A DNA stretch of 64,000 nt from SIG575 sp045542485 (GCA_045542485.1 JAZQLC010000025.1:101963-165962); one strand, 5' to 3'; shown: positions 42,841-53,297, counted from the first letter of the stretch. The notes: generated by a model from the letters alone, not told the origin. Program-made: numbers and translations.

Positions 42841-45800
42841 ATGAGACGTTATACTAAATCGTTGCTTTCTTTCTTTTTGTCAGTGACGATATTACTTTCA
42901 ATATGTGCACCGGGCATAACTGTTTCGGCAACTACAATGCCCAATCTGTCAATCCTGACGCTGGTTCCCGACGGTGAAGTGTCGGATAGCGGATATCTCA
43001 ATCAGGTGTGGATTGATGAAGACGGTAATAAGGTTGACCTTGATTACACGCCATCTTCAGGCAGACCGGGGTCAAATAAAGTTACAAATATCCCATCATA
43101 CTATTCTTCCAAGGATGCAGGATATTGCTCCGGGGTGAGAAATCAGGGCAGTTCATCTGTATGCTGGGCTTTTTCGGCAGTTGCAGCGGCTGAAATTTCT
43201 CTTATAAGACAAGGACTTATAACAAGCACAGACAGGGTGTCTGATTTGTCTGAAGCACATCTTGCGTGGTTTACACATAAGAGTCTGACAACAGATGTAA
43301 GTGACCCTACTTTCGGCGACGGTACAAATATTGCAAGTCCCTATTCATCAGGCGGTGACTGGCATCGTTCAACTTTCTCTATTGTAAGAGGTGCAGGTCT
43401 TGCTCTTGAAAAAGACTATCCCTTTTACCCTTACAGTCCTGCAAGTATGGGAAATTATGATGAAGAAGACCGCTACGACAGCAAAGCCACACTTGACAGC
43501 GTATGTGTTCTTCCTGCTGACGACAGGGATGAGATAAAAAAAGCAATTATGGAAAACGGCTCTGTCAGTTTTTCGGCTGCGGTTTATACGGAATATGTCA
43601 ACGGAAACGCTTACTATCAGAATGTGACCAATGTCACCAACCATCAGATGGTTGCAGTAGGATGGGATGACAGCTTTTCTGTTAAGAACTTCAGGGAAGA
43701 CTGCAGACCGTCTTCAGCCGGTGCGTGGCTTGTTAAAAACAGTTATGATACTACCTGGGGAGACAGCGGATACTTCTGGATTTCTTATGAAGACCCGTCT
43801 CTTTCAAGCTTCGTTGTTCAGAAGGCATCCCTTACTGACGAAAGCGAAAAAACATATCAGTATGACGGTTTTGGTTACGGCAGTATTATGGCACCAAAGG
43901 AAACAATAGGAAATGTAACCGTAAACATTTGTCAGGCCAGTATTGCCAATGTGTTCACAGCTGAAAAGAATGAGTCAATCAGCTCAGTTGCTTTCTATAC
44001 AGAACAGCCTGATGTATCTTACGAAATTGCCATATATAAGAATGTAACTTACGGTGCCGATACGCCCATAAAGAACGGTGAAAAATTCCCCGTCACAACA
44101 GAGGGCTGTATAAAGTATAACGGATACCATAAAATTTCTCTTGATCAGTCCGTTCCCGTCAGTGAGGGCGAAAGCTTTGCCGTTGTAATAACAATGAGCG
44201 TCTCAGAAAGTGCAGGAAGTCCTATCAGAGTTCCGTTTGAAGGAAAAGATTCTTACTACGATGGCTATTATAACCGTTATTATTCCAGTGAAAAGGGACA
44301 AAGCTATTATACTTTCCCGGGTTATGCCTGGAGCGAAGCTTCAACAAGAGAAGATGATTACAGACTCAACAACTTCTGCATAAAAGCGTTTACTGTCCCT
44401 GACAATACACTTGAAATCACAACAGCAGAAGAGTTCAATGCTTTTGCAGAAAGAGTAGCAAACGGTGAAACATTCGAGGGTAAGAATATCAACCTGAAAG
44501 CCGATATTGATTTCGGCGGCGGAGAAATTATGCAGGTCGGTACAGAAGCAAATCCTTTCGGCGGTTATTTCCTCGGTAACGGATACATACTGAAAAACGG
44601 TGTTATTAATTCCTCATCGGATTATGTCGGTGTTTTCTCTTATCTTTCTCCGGGTGGTGAAATCAGAGAACTGGGACTTGAAAATGTTTCTGTCTCAGGA
44701 ATTTACGGTGTAGGTGCACTGTGTGGTATCAATGAGGGACTTATTCATCTTTGCTATTCCACAGGCTCCGTGTCAGGTGAAGAAAGTGTCGGCGGACTTG
44801 TAGGAATAAACTGCGGTAAGGTTTCGGATTCTTATTCGATTGCTTCAGTTTCCGGTGATTATTCTGTGGGCTCATTTATCGGTGAAGATGATTCAGGCGA
44901 GGTTTCGGACTGCTATGTGCTTTCATCATCTTATGATAAAATAGGAAATGCTTATACGGAGAATATTACTGCTCTTAATGCAAAATATTTTTCAAACGGT
45001 CTTGTTGCATATCATCTTGATAAAGGCAATACTCCCAACAGAACATTTATATGGACAAAGCGTGACGGCGTGACCACATTCCTCAGGTCCGATGATGAAA
45101 AAATTTATAAGGTAGATCTTTTTGATAAAACAAATTTATCCAGTATCTATTTATATGTAAATTCAAAGGATAATCTGAAAGAATTGGCAGAGGCAGAAAA
45201 AGAAGGTTATACCGTGACAATTTATGCTGACTCCAAACTTCAGGTGCCCTATGAATCAACACCCACTTCAGATGTTATTCTTTATGTTGTGTGGGAAGGC
45301 GGTCACATATGCGGTGACAATCTTACCTTTGTAGAGGGTACACCTGCCGACTGTTATAACGACGGTATTTTATCTTACTATGAATGCATCTGCGGTAAAT
45401 TCTATGCAGATGAAAACGCAGAAAATGAAATTGAATCTGTTGAAATTCCCGCTTTGTCTCATCCTGATGATAGCGTTGTGAAAACAGATGCCGTAATTGC
45501 AGACTGCACAACTGACGGTAATATTGAATATTATACCTGCACATGCTGCGGTGATGTCTTTATTGATGAAGAATGCACAATCCCTGCGGATGAAATAACA
45601 GTTTCTGCAACGGGACACAGTTACAGTGGTTGGGTAACCGAATCAGAATCCGATTGCGAAAATGACGGCTTGAAGGTTCAGACTTGTGCAAACTGCGGAG
45701 ACAGAATCGAAGATGTTATCCCTGCAACTGGACACAGTTACAGTGATTGGGTAACCAAAACCGAATCCGATTGCGAAAATGACGGCTTGAAGGTTCAGAC

Positions 45801-46758
45801 TTGTGCAAACTGCGGAGACAGAATCGAAGAGGTTATCCCTGCAACAGGACACAGTTACAGCAGTTGGGTAACCGAATCTGAATCTGATTGCGAGAGTGAC
45901 GGCTTGAAAGTTCAGACTTGTGCAAACTGCGGAGACAGAATTGAAGAGGTTATTCCTGCAACGGGACACAGTTACGGTGATTGGGTAACCGAAACCGAAT
46001 CCGATTGTGAAAATGACGGCTTGAAAGTTCAGACTTGTTCAAGCTGTGGAGACAGAATCGAAGAAGTAATCCCTGCGGCAGGTCACAGTTACAGCAGTTG
46101 GGTAACCGAAACTGAATCTGATTGTGAAAACGATGGCCTGAGAGCAAGAACTTGTTCAAACTGTGGAGACAGAATTGAAGAAATTATCCCTGCGGCAGGT
46201 CACAGCTATAAGACAGAATATATAGAGCCTACCGAAACAACAGAGGGTTATACTATATATGAATGTACTGTCTGTGGTGACAGCTACATTTCAGATTACA
46301 TCGACCCCATAACGAATGTGAATTTCAGTTGTACAGTCACAAGTTATCTTTCTGATACAGATACAGTTCAGATTGAACTTATAAAGAGGGGAGAGACAGA
46401 GGCGTCTTATACTCTCACCGATACGGGCAAAAACTGTGAGTTTACATTTGAGAATATTTTGTCAGGTGCTTATACCGTGAGAATTTCAAAGTATGGTCAC
46501 GCAGTCCGTGAGTATACTATTATAATAACGGACGATATGGAAGTTCAGCAATTTGAAATCTGGTTGCTTGGCGATGTGAACGGCGATGGCCAGATAAATG
46601 TTCAGGACTATGCAAAAACCCTGAAACACATCAAGAGAACGGATATGCTTTCCGATTACGCTGAAATTTGTGCCGATATAAACGGAAACGGCATCATTAA
46701 TGTTCAGGATTATGCGAGAATTCTGAAACATGTAAAAAAAGTAGATAGTTTATGGTAA
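42841..46758 (+). CDS. Large secreted papain-like (C1A) protease with repeats and a C-terminal dockerin
   Basis: The 1305-residue protein has a signal peptide (residues 1-30). A papain-type catalytic domain spans about 80-325: NQGSSSVCWAFSAV with Cys108, NHQMVAVGW with His268, and LVKNSYDTTWGDSGYF with Asn300. A lectin-like beta region follows (about 340-520), then GLUG-type repeats near 600-700 (VGGLVGINCGKVSDSY) and a Listeria-Bacteroides-type repeat. Five near-identical 39-residue units with CxxC pairs span about 926-1120. A dockerin closes the protein (GDVNGDGQINVQDY, ADINGNGIINVQDY). It is likely a surface or complex-bound protease. The start follows GGGAGGAT. Confidence 0.92.
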   Translation: MRRYTKSLLSFFLSVTILLSICAPGITVSATTMPNLSILTLVPDGEVSDSGYLNQVWIDEDGNKVDLDYTPSSGRPGSNKVTNIPSYYSSKDAGYCSGVRNQGSSSVCWAFSAVAAAEISLIRQGLITSTDRVSDLSEAHLAWFTHKSLTTDVSDPTFGDGTNIASPYSSGGDWHRSTFSIVRGAGLALEKDYPFYPYSPASMGNYDEEDRYDSKATLDSVCVLPADDRDEIKKAIMENGSVSFSAAVYTEYVNGNAYYQNVTNVTNHQMVAVGWDDSFSVKNFREDCRPSSAGAWLVKNSYDTTWGDSGYFWISYEDPSLSSFVVQKASLTDESEKTYQYDGFGYGSIMAPKETIGNVTVNICQASIANVFTAEKNESISSVAFYTEQPDVSYEIAIYKNVTYGADTPIKNGEKFPVTTEGCIKYNGYHKISLDQSVPVSEGESFAVVITMSVSESAGSPIRVPFEGKDSYYDGYYNRYYSSEKGQSYYTFPGYAWSEASTREDDYRLNNFCIKAFTVPDNTLEITTAEEFNAFAERVANGETFEGKNINLKADIDFGGGEIMQVGTEANPFGGYFLGNGYILKNGVINSSSDYVGVFSYLSPGGEIRELGLENVSVSGIYGVGALCGINEGLIHLCYSTGSVSGEESVGGLVGINCGKVSDSYSIASVSGDYSVGSFIGEDDSGEVSDCYVLSSSYDKIGNAYTENITALNAKYFSNGLVAYHLDKGNTPNRTFIWTKRDGVTTFLRSDDEKIYKVDLFDKTNLSSIYLYVNSKDNLKELAEAEKEGYTVTIYADSKLQVPYESTPTSDVILYVVWEGGHICGDNLTFVEGTPADCYNDGILSYYECICGKFYADENAENEIESVEIPALSHPDDSVVKTDAVIADCTTDGNIEYYTCTCCGDVFIDEECTIPADEITVSATGHSYSGWVTESESDCENDGLKVQTCANCGDRIEDVIPATGHSYSDWVTKTESDCENDGLKVQTCANCGDRIEEVIPATGHSYSSWVTESESDCESDGLKVQTCANCGDRIEEVIPATGHSYGDWVTETESDCENDGLKVQTCSSCGDRIEEVIPAAGHSYSSWVTETESDCENDGLRARTCSNCGDRIEEIIPAAGHSYKTEYIEPTETTEGYTIYECTVCGDSYISDYIDPITNVNFSCTVTSYLSDTDTVQIELIKRGETEASYTLTDTGKNCEFTFENILSGAYTVRISKYGHAVREYTIIITDDMEVQQFEIWLLGDVNGDGQINVQDYAKTLKHIKRTDMLSDYAEICADINGNGIINVQDYARILKHVKKVDSLW
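45616..46200 (+). repeat. Five tandem 117-bp repeats inside the protease gene
   Basis: Each unit encodes 39 residues of the pattern HSYSxWVTExESDCENDG followed by LKVQTCANCGDRIEEVIPA. Each holds three cysteines, two of them as CxxC. The first four are nearly identical in DNA, so copy number could change by recombination. Confidence 0.92.
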
Positions 46759-46765
46759 TTTTTTA

Positions 46766-46801
46766 AAAACGAAAAGGTGGGTTTCCCCACCTTTTCGTTT
46801 T
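46766..46801 (+). terminator. Terminator of the protease gene
   Basis: AAAACGAAAAGGTGGG pairs with CCCACCTTTTCGTTTT, with T-runs at both ends. Confidence 0.9.
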
Positions 46802-46831
46802 ATATGTATAGTATTAATCAGATTATAATCA

Positions 46832-46847
46832 ACGCAATATATTGTGT
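46832..46847. promoter_or_regulatory. NrdR-box-like palindrome upstream of the giant surface protein
   Basis: ACGCAATATATTGTGT differs from a perfect ACACAATATATTGTGT palindrome at one position and resembles the boxes before nrdD (59482-59722). It is single and lies 50 bp upstream of the -35, so control by NrdR is doubtful. Confidence 0.4.
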
Positions 46848-46896
46848 ATTTTGGTTAAAAAATGAATATAAATTTGATAAATTTCAGCTTTTATTG

Positions 46897-46925
46897 TTGA
46901 CATTAACTTTTTGTTGTGGTATAGT
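46897..46925 (+). promoter_or_regulatory. Sigma-A promoter of the giant surface protein
   Basis: TTGACA (46897-46902), a 17-nt spacer and TATAGT (46920-46925) precede the start codon by 49 nt. Confidence 0.85.
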
Positions 46926-46974
46926 TTTAGTGGATTATTATATCTTAGTTTGATTACAAGTGGAGGTATCAACT

Positions 46975-49900
46975 ATGAAAAAAAGCAAAAGAGTAATTAG
47001 TTTGCTTCTTTCAGTGTTAATGCTCGTGTCTGTTATAAACACAGGTTTTGTAGCATTTGCAGCTGATGCAACGGGCTATGTGCTTGGCGCAGATGAAGCG
47101 AAGATGTTACCTGATGCAGGAGCAGTTACAACCAGTACTCAGGTTGTAAGAGTTGCTTCAGGTCTTTATTCTTACCAGCCCGGTACAACAATCGTCCCGG
47201 CAACACCTTCAGGTATACCTGCTATGAATGGTGGATATGAAGCAAATTCATTGGCAAATGTGGGTAGCATCCAGGAAGAAGCATCTTACCCCATGGTCAA
47301 AATCACATTCAAGGATCTCCCCACGGATGTTCCTCAGATTACTTGCGTTAACTCAAAGTCAGCAGCAAATAACATTGTTATGAGTGTTGCTGGTTACAAT
47401 GCGAATGAGAAGTCATACACATGGCTTATCGCAAGTGGTACTGCTAATGTGGGTGATACACTCAGATTCAAAATTACTTATACATACAACGGTAAGCAGT
47501 ATGTAAGTAACGCTTACTCATATGTTGAAAGTATCGCGCAACCCGCAGGTAGCCATGTAACAACCGAATCAAAGTACGAATCAGGTCTCTTCGGTTGGGG
47601 CTCAAACTACTATGCAGGTGTTTCTGCAGCTACACGAGTTCTCGGTATCAATACATACGGTAGTCTTGAATCATTCACCACATCAAGCACAGATACTCGC
47701 GGTTACTACAACGCAAGTTCTAACTCATTTGTTATGAGAACTTCAACTGACTATGCTACATACAGTGCTATGAGAAGTGGTAGCACAAGAGATGAAGGCG
47801 AAGTAATCCGTTATGCCATCAATGACAGACGCTCATATGCTGATGTATATGTAGATACCAGTGTTACTGACTCATTCTCTGACCTTAACCTGCGTTTTTC
47901 AGTTGCAATGGTAGAGAAAATCGGTGGTAATGAGACACAGCTTCTCAAAGATGTTGTTGCCGCACAGGGTAATGTAAAAGCCGAAGCAAGCCTTACAGGT
48001 ACAGGTGACTATGAACTTGGTACAAAACCTCAGAAGGGTGCAATGTCAGTGGCCAGCCAGTATGTCACAGCATTTACAGGCTCTAACATTATTGATGGTG
48101 CAGAGTACACAATCATCGCAAACATTGAATCCTCATATCAGGGCGCAGATAATAACACAACTTTCCCTGTCGGACTCAGAATCCACACAGTTAACAAGGG
48201 TGCTCTGCGTAGCCTCATTAACGATATTCTCCACAATTATACACCCGAATCACCCCTTACAACAGCTCAGTACAAGGGCGTGAATCCCCAGTCATGGTAT
48301 TATTCAGCAGGTTTCTCAGCTTATGAAACAGCTATGCTTAATGCCCAGACAGTTCTTCAGAATCCCAGATCGACTCAGGCAGAAATCGACGCTGCTATCA
48401 CAAATCTTACAAATGCTTACAACGGTCTTGTTCTTGCAGAAGCTGATTACACAGCTGTAAACACAGCCCGTGACAAAGCTCTTACATATGAAGCTAACAA
48501 GAATCTTTATACAGATGAATCTTACTCAGCTCTTGAAGACGCTATTTCTGACGATAAAATCCAGACCGGTTACAGTATCATTTATCAGCCTCAGGTTGAC
48601 CAGTGGACAGCAGACATCTATGACGCAATCGATGGTCTCGAATACAAACTTGCAGATTATACAAGACTTAACGAATTGTATGCTGAAGCAGTTGAAAAAG
48701 AAAAGAACATCGGCGACTTCCTTGATTTCTCAGGTGTTAAGGTTGCGATGAACAACATCGACTGGAATGTTAAAATCACTGAACAGGAAAAGGTTGACGA
48801 AATGGCTGATTCTCTTGAAGCAGCACTCGGAAATCTTAAATACAGACCAGCTGACTATACAGCAGTCAATGAAGCTGTGGCAAAAGCACAGACTTATGTA
48901 GCAACCAACTACACTGATGAATCTTATGCAGAACTCCGTGAACTTCTCAGAAATATTGACTATTCACTCGACCTCAGTCAGCAGGATGTAGTTGATAACT
49001 ATGTTGTTCTCATTGAAGAAGCTATTTCAAAACTTGATGAGCTTCCTGCAGATTACTCAGAACTCGAAGCACTTCTTTCATTTGTTGACAATCTTGTAGA
49101 AGAATATTACAGCCCTGAAACATATCAGGCAGCAAAAGATGCAGCAGCAGCTTGTGCAGGTTATGATACAATCGGCATTACGCGTCAGGCAGAAGTTGAC
49201 GCTATGAGAGATTCTCTCCAGGCAGCAGTTGATGCACTTGATATGCACGATGCTGACTATTCAAGAATCTACGAACTTATCGAAGAATACAACGCTATGG
49301 ATCTCAGCCAGATCACAGCTGAAACAATCAAGCTTGTTGAAGATGCAATCGGCGCAGTTGTATATGATCTCAAAATTGACAAACAGGACGAAGTCAATAA
49401 CTATGCTCTTGCAATTGAAAACGCAATCGGCTCTCTTGAATATGAACCTGCTGATTATACTCAGGTAACAATTGCAGTATCAAGAGCAGAAAATATTAAC
49501 AGAGACTATTGGTCAAAAGAAACTCTCGCTATTCTTGACGAAGCACTTGAGGCAATTGAATACGGTCTCGGCGTTAACCGTCAGAATGAGGTTGATGATA
49601 TGGCTGCTAACATCAATAGTGCACTTGACGGTCTCAAACCCGGTCCCGCAGATTACTCCCGTGTTAATGCGGCTATCGAAAGATTCAGAGCTCTCGACCC
49701 CGACCACTATACGCCCAGCTCAGTTAATGCTGTAAATAGTGTTATCGACAACATCAACTGGGATCTCACAAAGGAGCAGCAGGATATCGTTAATGGTTAT
49801 GCGTTCGATATTACAACAGCTATGCTCGACCTTACCGAAGCAGAAGCTGACTATAAAGAGCTTCTTGAAATTATTGAGACAATTCCCGATAATCTTGAAA

Positions 49901-52900
49901 GCCAGTATACAGAAAAAACAATCACAGCACTTAATAATATTCGCAACAATATCAACTGGAACCTTAAGGCTAAAGACCAGAGCGTTGTTTTAGGTTATCA
50001 GAATTCACTTCTTGAAGCAATTGCTAACCTTCAGTATCTTACAGGTGACTATTCAGATGTTGATAAGGCAATTGAAGAAGGTCGTGCAATCATCGCAAAG
50101 AACGATCCTCCTATTGCTGAAGAGAGTATTGAAGCTTTTGAAGCACTCGTAGCATCAATCAACCGTACATACACAATCAAACAGGAGGCAGAAATCAAGG
50201 CTCTTGCAGTTCAGATCAGAGCAGCATACGCTCAGTTCTCATACTCAGAAGCTATCAATAAGGCTTCTGTTACAATCCTGGCTGACAGAACAATTTCATA
50301 TCCCGGCGATATCGTTACAGTTTCTGTTGTTATTGGCACAGATTACTACGCAGCATCATCTTCAATCCCCGTACTTTACGATACAAACTTCTATCAGCTT
50401 GTAGGTACATCAGTGAAAGATGCTTACACCTTTGACGGTTCTTATGCAGCAGCTTCAACACAGGGCGGTAACATCAACAGCCCCGCTAAGGGTTATCCCT
50501 CAAGCTATACTGCTGACGATAAAGAACAGTGGAAATACGCTCTTATCACTCTTTCACCTGACTCAAACCTTAACGGTCAGGCACAGATTCTCAATCCTGC
50601 ACAGACAGTTGTAACTTTCCAGCTTCTTGTAAAACAGAGTTACACGGTCGGTAATTACAAAGCAAGAATCTGGGTTGATGAAGCTTTCCTCAAGACAGAA
50701 GAAAACAAGACAGGTAAACTTTATATCGGTCGTTATGAAACAGAAACAGTTGACAACAATGTTGTAAGCGTAGGACAGACAATTGACCTTTCAAACGCTT
50801 CAGTTCAGCTTACTGTTATCGACCCCAATTCACCTGCAGTATTCACAGAACTCAAAGCAGCTCTTATTCTTAAACCCGAATATGATGAATCATTCTACAC
50901 AACTGATTCATATAAGGCATATGCAGATGCAGTTGCAGTAGGTAACGAAGTAGTTACTCACGAAGGTGAGTACACAGTTAAAGAGCAGACAATCATTGAT
51001 AATGCTACAAAAGCAATTAATGAAGCATATGCTGCACTTGAGCTTTTACCTGCAAACACTAAGCCTCTTGAAGATGCACTTGCTCTTGTTCCCGAATATC
51101 CCTCAAGCTATTATACAGCTGCAACTTATGATGCATATACAAGTGCAGTAGCACGAGGCCAGGAAATTCTTAATGAAGGCAACCTTACAATTGCTGACAA
51201 TACAAGAATCAATGCAGCAGCAGAAGTTATCCGTAATACATTTGAGGCTCTTGAATTGAGACCTTTCTCATACAAGGTACAGATGGAAGCAGCTCTCTCT
51301 GCAACGCTTGATTATGATGCAAGTTTCTATACAGAAGATTCTTACGGCAAATATACAGAAGCTTACGATGCTCTTGTTGAGTTCCAGGCAAGTAATCCTA
51401 CATTCCTTGATGACGCAGAAGGTATGGACCTCATCTTTGAACTCAATCAGGCCCGTAATGCACTTGTTCTTAAGGACGCAGATACTTCGCCCATTATTGA
51501 TGCTATCGGTACAGAACTTGAATATGATTCAAGCTTCTATACAGATGAAACATATGCAGAGTATCAGAGCGCAGTAGACTCAGCTAATGCGATTCTTGAA
51601 GAAGACGATCTCACAATTGTTGATAACGAAAGAATCATCGAAGCTGCTGATGCTATCTACGCTGCTATTGAACTTCTTGAGTTTAAACCTTTCTCATATC
51701 AGGAACTGATTGACGAAGCACTCGGCACATGGTTCTATGAGGGTTCAGATGATGAGTATACACCTGAATCAATCGATAATTTCTGGAATGCTTACATTGA
51801 ACTTGAAACTTTTGCATATTCAGGAGAAGAACTTGATATCAGAAATGACGAAGAAGCATTAAGACTTATCAATGCACTCAGAGATGCTCTTGATAATATG
51901 CAGTATGTTCCTGCAGACCTCACACTTCTTGAAGAAGCTCTTGCTCTTGAAACATATGATGAAGAGTATTATGAAGAAGAATCATACCAGGCTTATAAGG
52001 ATGCACTTGCAGAGCTTGAAGCATACGGTGAAGATTATTACTGGGCAGTAAATGAACAGGAGATTGTTGATGGTCTTGCACAGGCAATTATCGATGCACA
52101 TGCAGATCTCGTCCTCAAGCCTTTCACAAAGTTACCTGATCTTGAAAGCGCTATCGCAGTGACACCTGAATATGATTCAACATACTATGTTCCTGAAGTT
52201 TATACAGAGTATGAAGAAGCACTGGCTGTTATTGAAGAAATGATTGCAAATGCTGATGGATATACAATCCTCGATGATGCAGCAGCTCTCGAAGCAATCG
52301 ATAATTATAATGCAGCTCTTGAAGCTCTCAAATCAGCTTTCATTGATGCTGATTACGGTGATGTAGAAGCAGCAATCGGTGAAGCAGAAGCTCTCAACAG
52401 AGATATCTACACAAACTTCGAAATCGTTGACGAAGCAATCGGTAATGTTGTTTACGGTCTCAATATTCTTGAACAGGAAACAGTTGACGGTTATGCAGCA
52501 GCAATCCGCGAAGCTATTAAGAAGCTTGAAAAGAAACCCGGTGACTATACACCTGTTGAGGACGCAAAGAAAGCAGCGGAAGACAAAATTGCTGAAATGG
52601 AAGCAACCGGTATTGCTATTAAGCAGTCAACAATCGATGCACTCAACGAAGTAATCAATGCAGTTGATTATACTCTTGATGTTACAAAGCAGGATGAAAT
52701 TCAGGCTTTCGCTGATGCAATCATCGAAGCAACTGAAAACCTTGATTATGTTTCAACAATCGTTCTCAAGGATGATGCAACAGCATACATCACAGAAGAA
52801 GGTTACATCAAAGGCCTTACAGATATGTGGTCTGAAGATGAAATCACATCGCAGTTTGATGTATACGGCAGAGAAACATCAATCGTTGTAATTCCCACAG

Positions 52901-53163
52901 TAAACGGTTACGGTACAGGAACAATAGTTCAGCACTATGATGGTGAAGATCTTGTTGATGAATATGTTGTAATTGTTGACGGTGACGCAAACGGCGACGC
53001 ATTTGTTGATGCTATTGATGTTACAATTGTTGTTAACCTCATTAATGAATTCGGAGAACCTGAAAACGAATACATTATGGAAGCAATTGACCTTGAAGCT
53101 GATGGTTGGCTCGATGCTATCGACCTCACAATCATCATCAATATGGCTAACGCAGCATTCTAA
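46975..53163 (+). CDS. Giant secreted FIVAR-repeat protein with a central cohesin-like domain and C-terminal dockerin
   Basis: The 2062-residue protein starts at the ATG at 46975 after GGAGGT. A signal peptide (residues 1-28, ending FVAFAAD) comes first. An N-terminal region to about 450 is not recognised. FIVAR-like three-helix repeats of about 70 residues follow, each beginning ADYxxV or similar, to about 1090. A cohesin-like beta domain lies at about 1094-1283 (ASVTILADRTISYPGDIVTVSVVI). More helical repeats of a second type (EYDxSFYTxxSYxxY) reach about 1905. A dockerin ends the chain (GDANGDAFVDAIDV, LEADGWLDAIDL). The long helical arms suggest an extended adhesin or scaffold. It may bind other dockerin proteins and itself dock elsewhere. 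Confidence 0.88.
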   Translation: MKKSKRVISLLLSVLMLVSVINTGFVAFAADATGYVLGADEAKMLPDAGAVTTSTQVVRVASGLYSYQPGTTIVPATPSGIPAMNGGYEANSLANVGSIQEEASYPMVKITFKDLPTDVPQITCVNSKSAANNIVMSVAGYNANEKSYTWLIASGTANVGDTLRFKITYTYNGKQYVSNAYSYVESIAQPAGSHVTTESKYESGLFGWGSNYYAGVSAATRVLGINTYGSLESFTTSSTDTRGYYNASSNSFVMRTSTDYATYSAMRSGSTRDEGEVIRYAINDRRSYADVYVDTSVTDSFSDLNLRFSVAMVEKIGGNETQLLKDVVAAQGNVKAEASLTGTGDYELGTKPQKGAMSVASQYVTAFTGSNIIDGAEYTIIANIESSYQGADNNTTFPVGLRIHTVNKGALRSLINDILHNYTPESPLTTAQYKGVNPQSWYYSAGFSAYETAMLNAQTVLQNPRSTQAEIDAAITNLTNAYNGLVLAEADYTAVNTARDKALTYEANKNLYTDESYSALEDAISDDKIQTGYSIIYQPQVDQWTADIYDAIDGLEYKLADYTRLNELYAEAVEKEKNIGDFLDFSGVKVAMNNIDWNVKITEQEKVDEMADSLEAALGNLKYRPADYTAVNEAVAKAQTYVATNYTDESYAELRELLRNIDYSLDLSQQDVVDNYVVLIEEAISKLDELPADYSELEALLSFVDNLVEEYYSPETYQAAKDAAAACAGYDTIGITRQAEVDAMRDSLQAAVDALDMHDADYSRIYELIEEYNAMDLSQITAETIKLVEDAIGAVVYDLKIDKQDEVNNYALAIENAIGSLEYEPADYTQVTIAVSRAENINRDYWSKETLAILDEALEAIEYGLGVNRQNEVDDMAANINSALDGLKPGPADYSRVNAAIERFRALDPDHYTPSSVNAVNSVIDNINWDLTKEQQDIVNGYAFDITTAMLDLTEAEADYKELLEIIETIPDNLESQYTEKTITALNNIRNNINWNLKAKDQSVVLGYQNSLLEAIANLQYLTGDYSDVDKAIEEGRAIIAKNDPPIAEESIEAFEALVASINRTYTIKQEAEIKALAVQIRAAYAQFSYSEAINKASVTILADRTISYPGDIVTVSVVIGTDYYAASSSIPVLYDTNFYQLVGTSVKDAYTFDGSYAAASTQGGNINSPAKGYPSSYTADDKEQWKYALITLSPDSNLNGQAQILNPAQTVVTFQLLVKQSYTVGNYKARIWVDEAFLKTEENKTGKLYIGRYETETVDNNVVSVGQTIDLSNASVQLTVIDPNSPAVFTELKAALILKPEYDESFYTTDSYKAYADAVAVGNEVVTHEGEYTVKEQTIIDNATKAINEAYAALELLPANTKPLEDALALVPEYPSSYYTAATYDAYTSAVARGQEILNEGNLTIADNTRINAAAEVIRNTFEALELRPFSYKVQMEAALSATLDYDASFYTEDSYGKYTEAYDALVEFQASNPTFLDDAEGMDLIFELNQARNALVLKDADTSPIIDAIGTELEYDSSFYTDETYAEYQSAVDSANAILEEDDLTIVDNERIIEAADAIYAAIELLEFKPFSYQELIDEALGTWFYEGSDDEYTPESIDNFWNAYIELETFAYSGEELDIRNDEEALRLINALRDALDNMQYVPADLTLLEEALALETYDEEYYEEESYQAYKDALAELEAYGEDYYWAVNEQEIVDGLAQAIIDAHADLVLKPFTKLPDLESAIAVTPEYDSTYYVPEVYTEYEEALAVIEEMIANADGYTILDDAAALEAIDNYNAALEALKSAFIDADYGDVEAAIGEAEALNRDIYTNFEIVDEAIGNVVYGLNILEQETVDGYAAAIREAIKKLEKKPGDYTPVEDAKKAAEDKIAEMEATGIAIKQSTIDALNEVINAVDYTLDVTKQDEIQAFADAIIEATENLDYVSTIVLKDDATAYITEEGYIKGLTDMWSEDEITSQFDVYGRETSIVVIPTVNGYGTGTIVQHYDGEDLVDEYVVIVDGDANGDAFVDAIDVTIVVNLINEFGEPENEYIMEAIDLEADGWLDAIDLTIIINMANAAF

Positions 53164-53174
53164 AAACTAAAAAT

Positions 53175-53212
53175 CCACCACGACGGGAAGACTGTCGTGG
53201 TGGTAATTTTTT
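53175..53212 (+). terminator. Terminator of the giant surface protein gene
   Basis: CCACCACGAC pairs perfectly with GTCGTGGTGG, followed by a run of seven T. Confidence 0.93.
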
Positions 53213-53218
53213 TATTGC

Positions 53219-53274
53219 AAAAAAACCTCCCCTTGCCAGTGCTGAGCGGCTGCTCGACAAACGCAAGGGGAGGT
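53219..53274 (-). terminator. Branched terminator of agcS
   Basis: On the minus strand ACCTCCCCTTG pairs with CAAGGGGAGGT around a 28-nt segment containing a second small stem (GAGCAGCCGCTC), and a T-run follows. The long enclosed loop is unusual for a terminator. Confidence 0.78.
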
Positions 53275-53297
53275 GATGCTCTTATTTGAAGTGTATT

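Noticed and set aside
45616..46200. Antisense open frames across the protease repeats as separate genes
   Set aside because: They have no ribosome sites, repeat with the sense array and lie within a continuous coding gene on the plus strand.
47950..52900. Several plus-strand open frames inside the giant surface protein
   Set aside because: They are shifted shadows of an A/T-rich, repeat-encoding gene and have neither start signals nor recognisable products.
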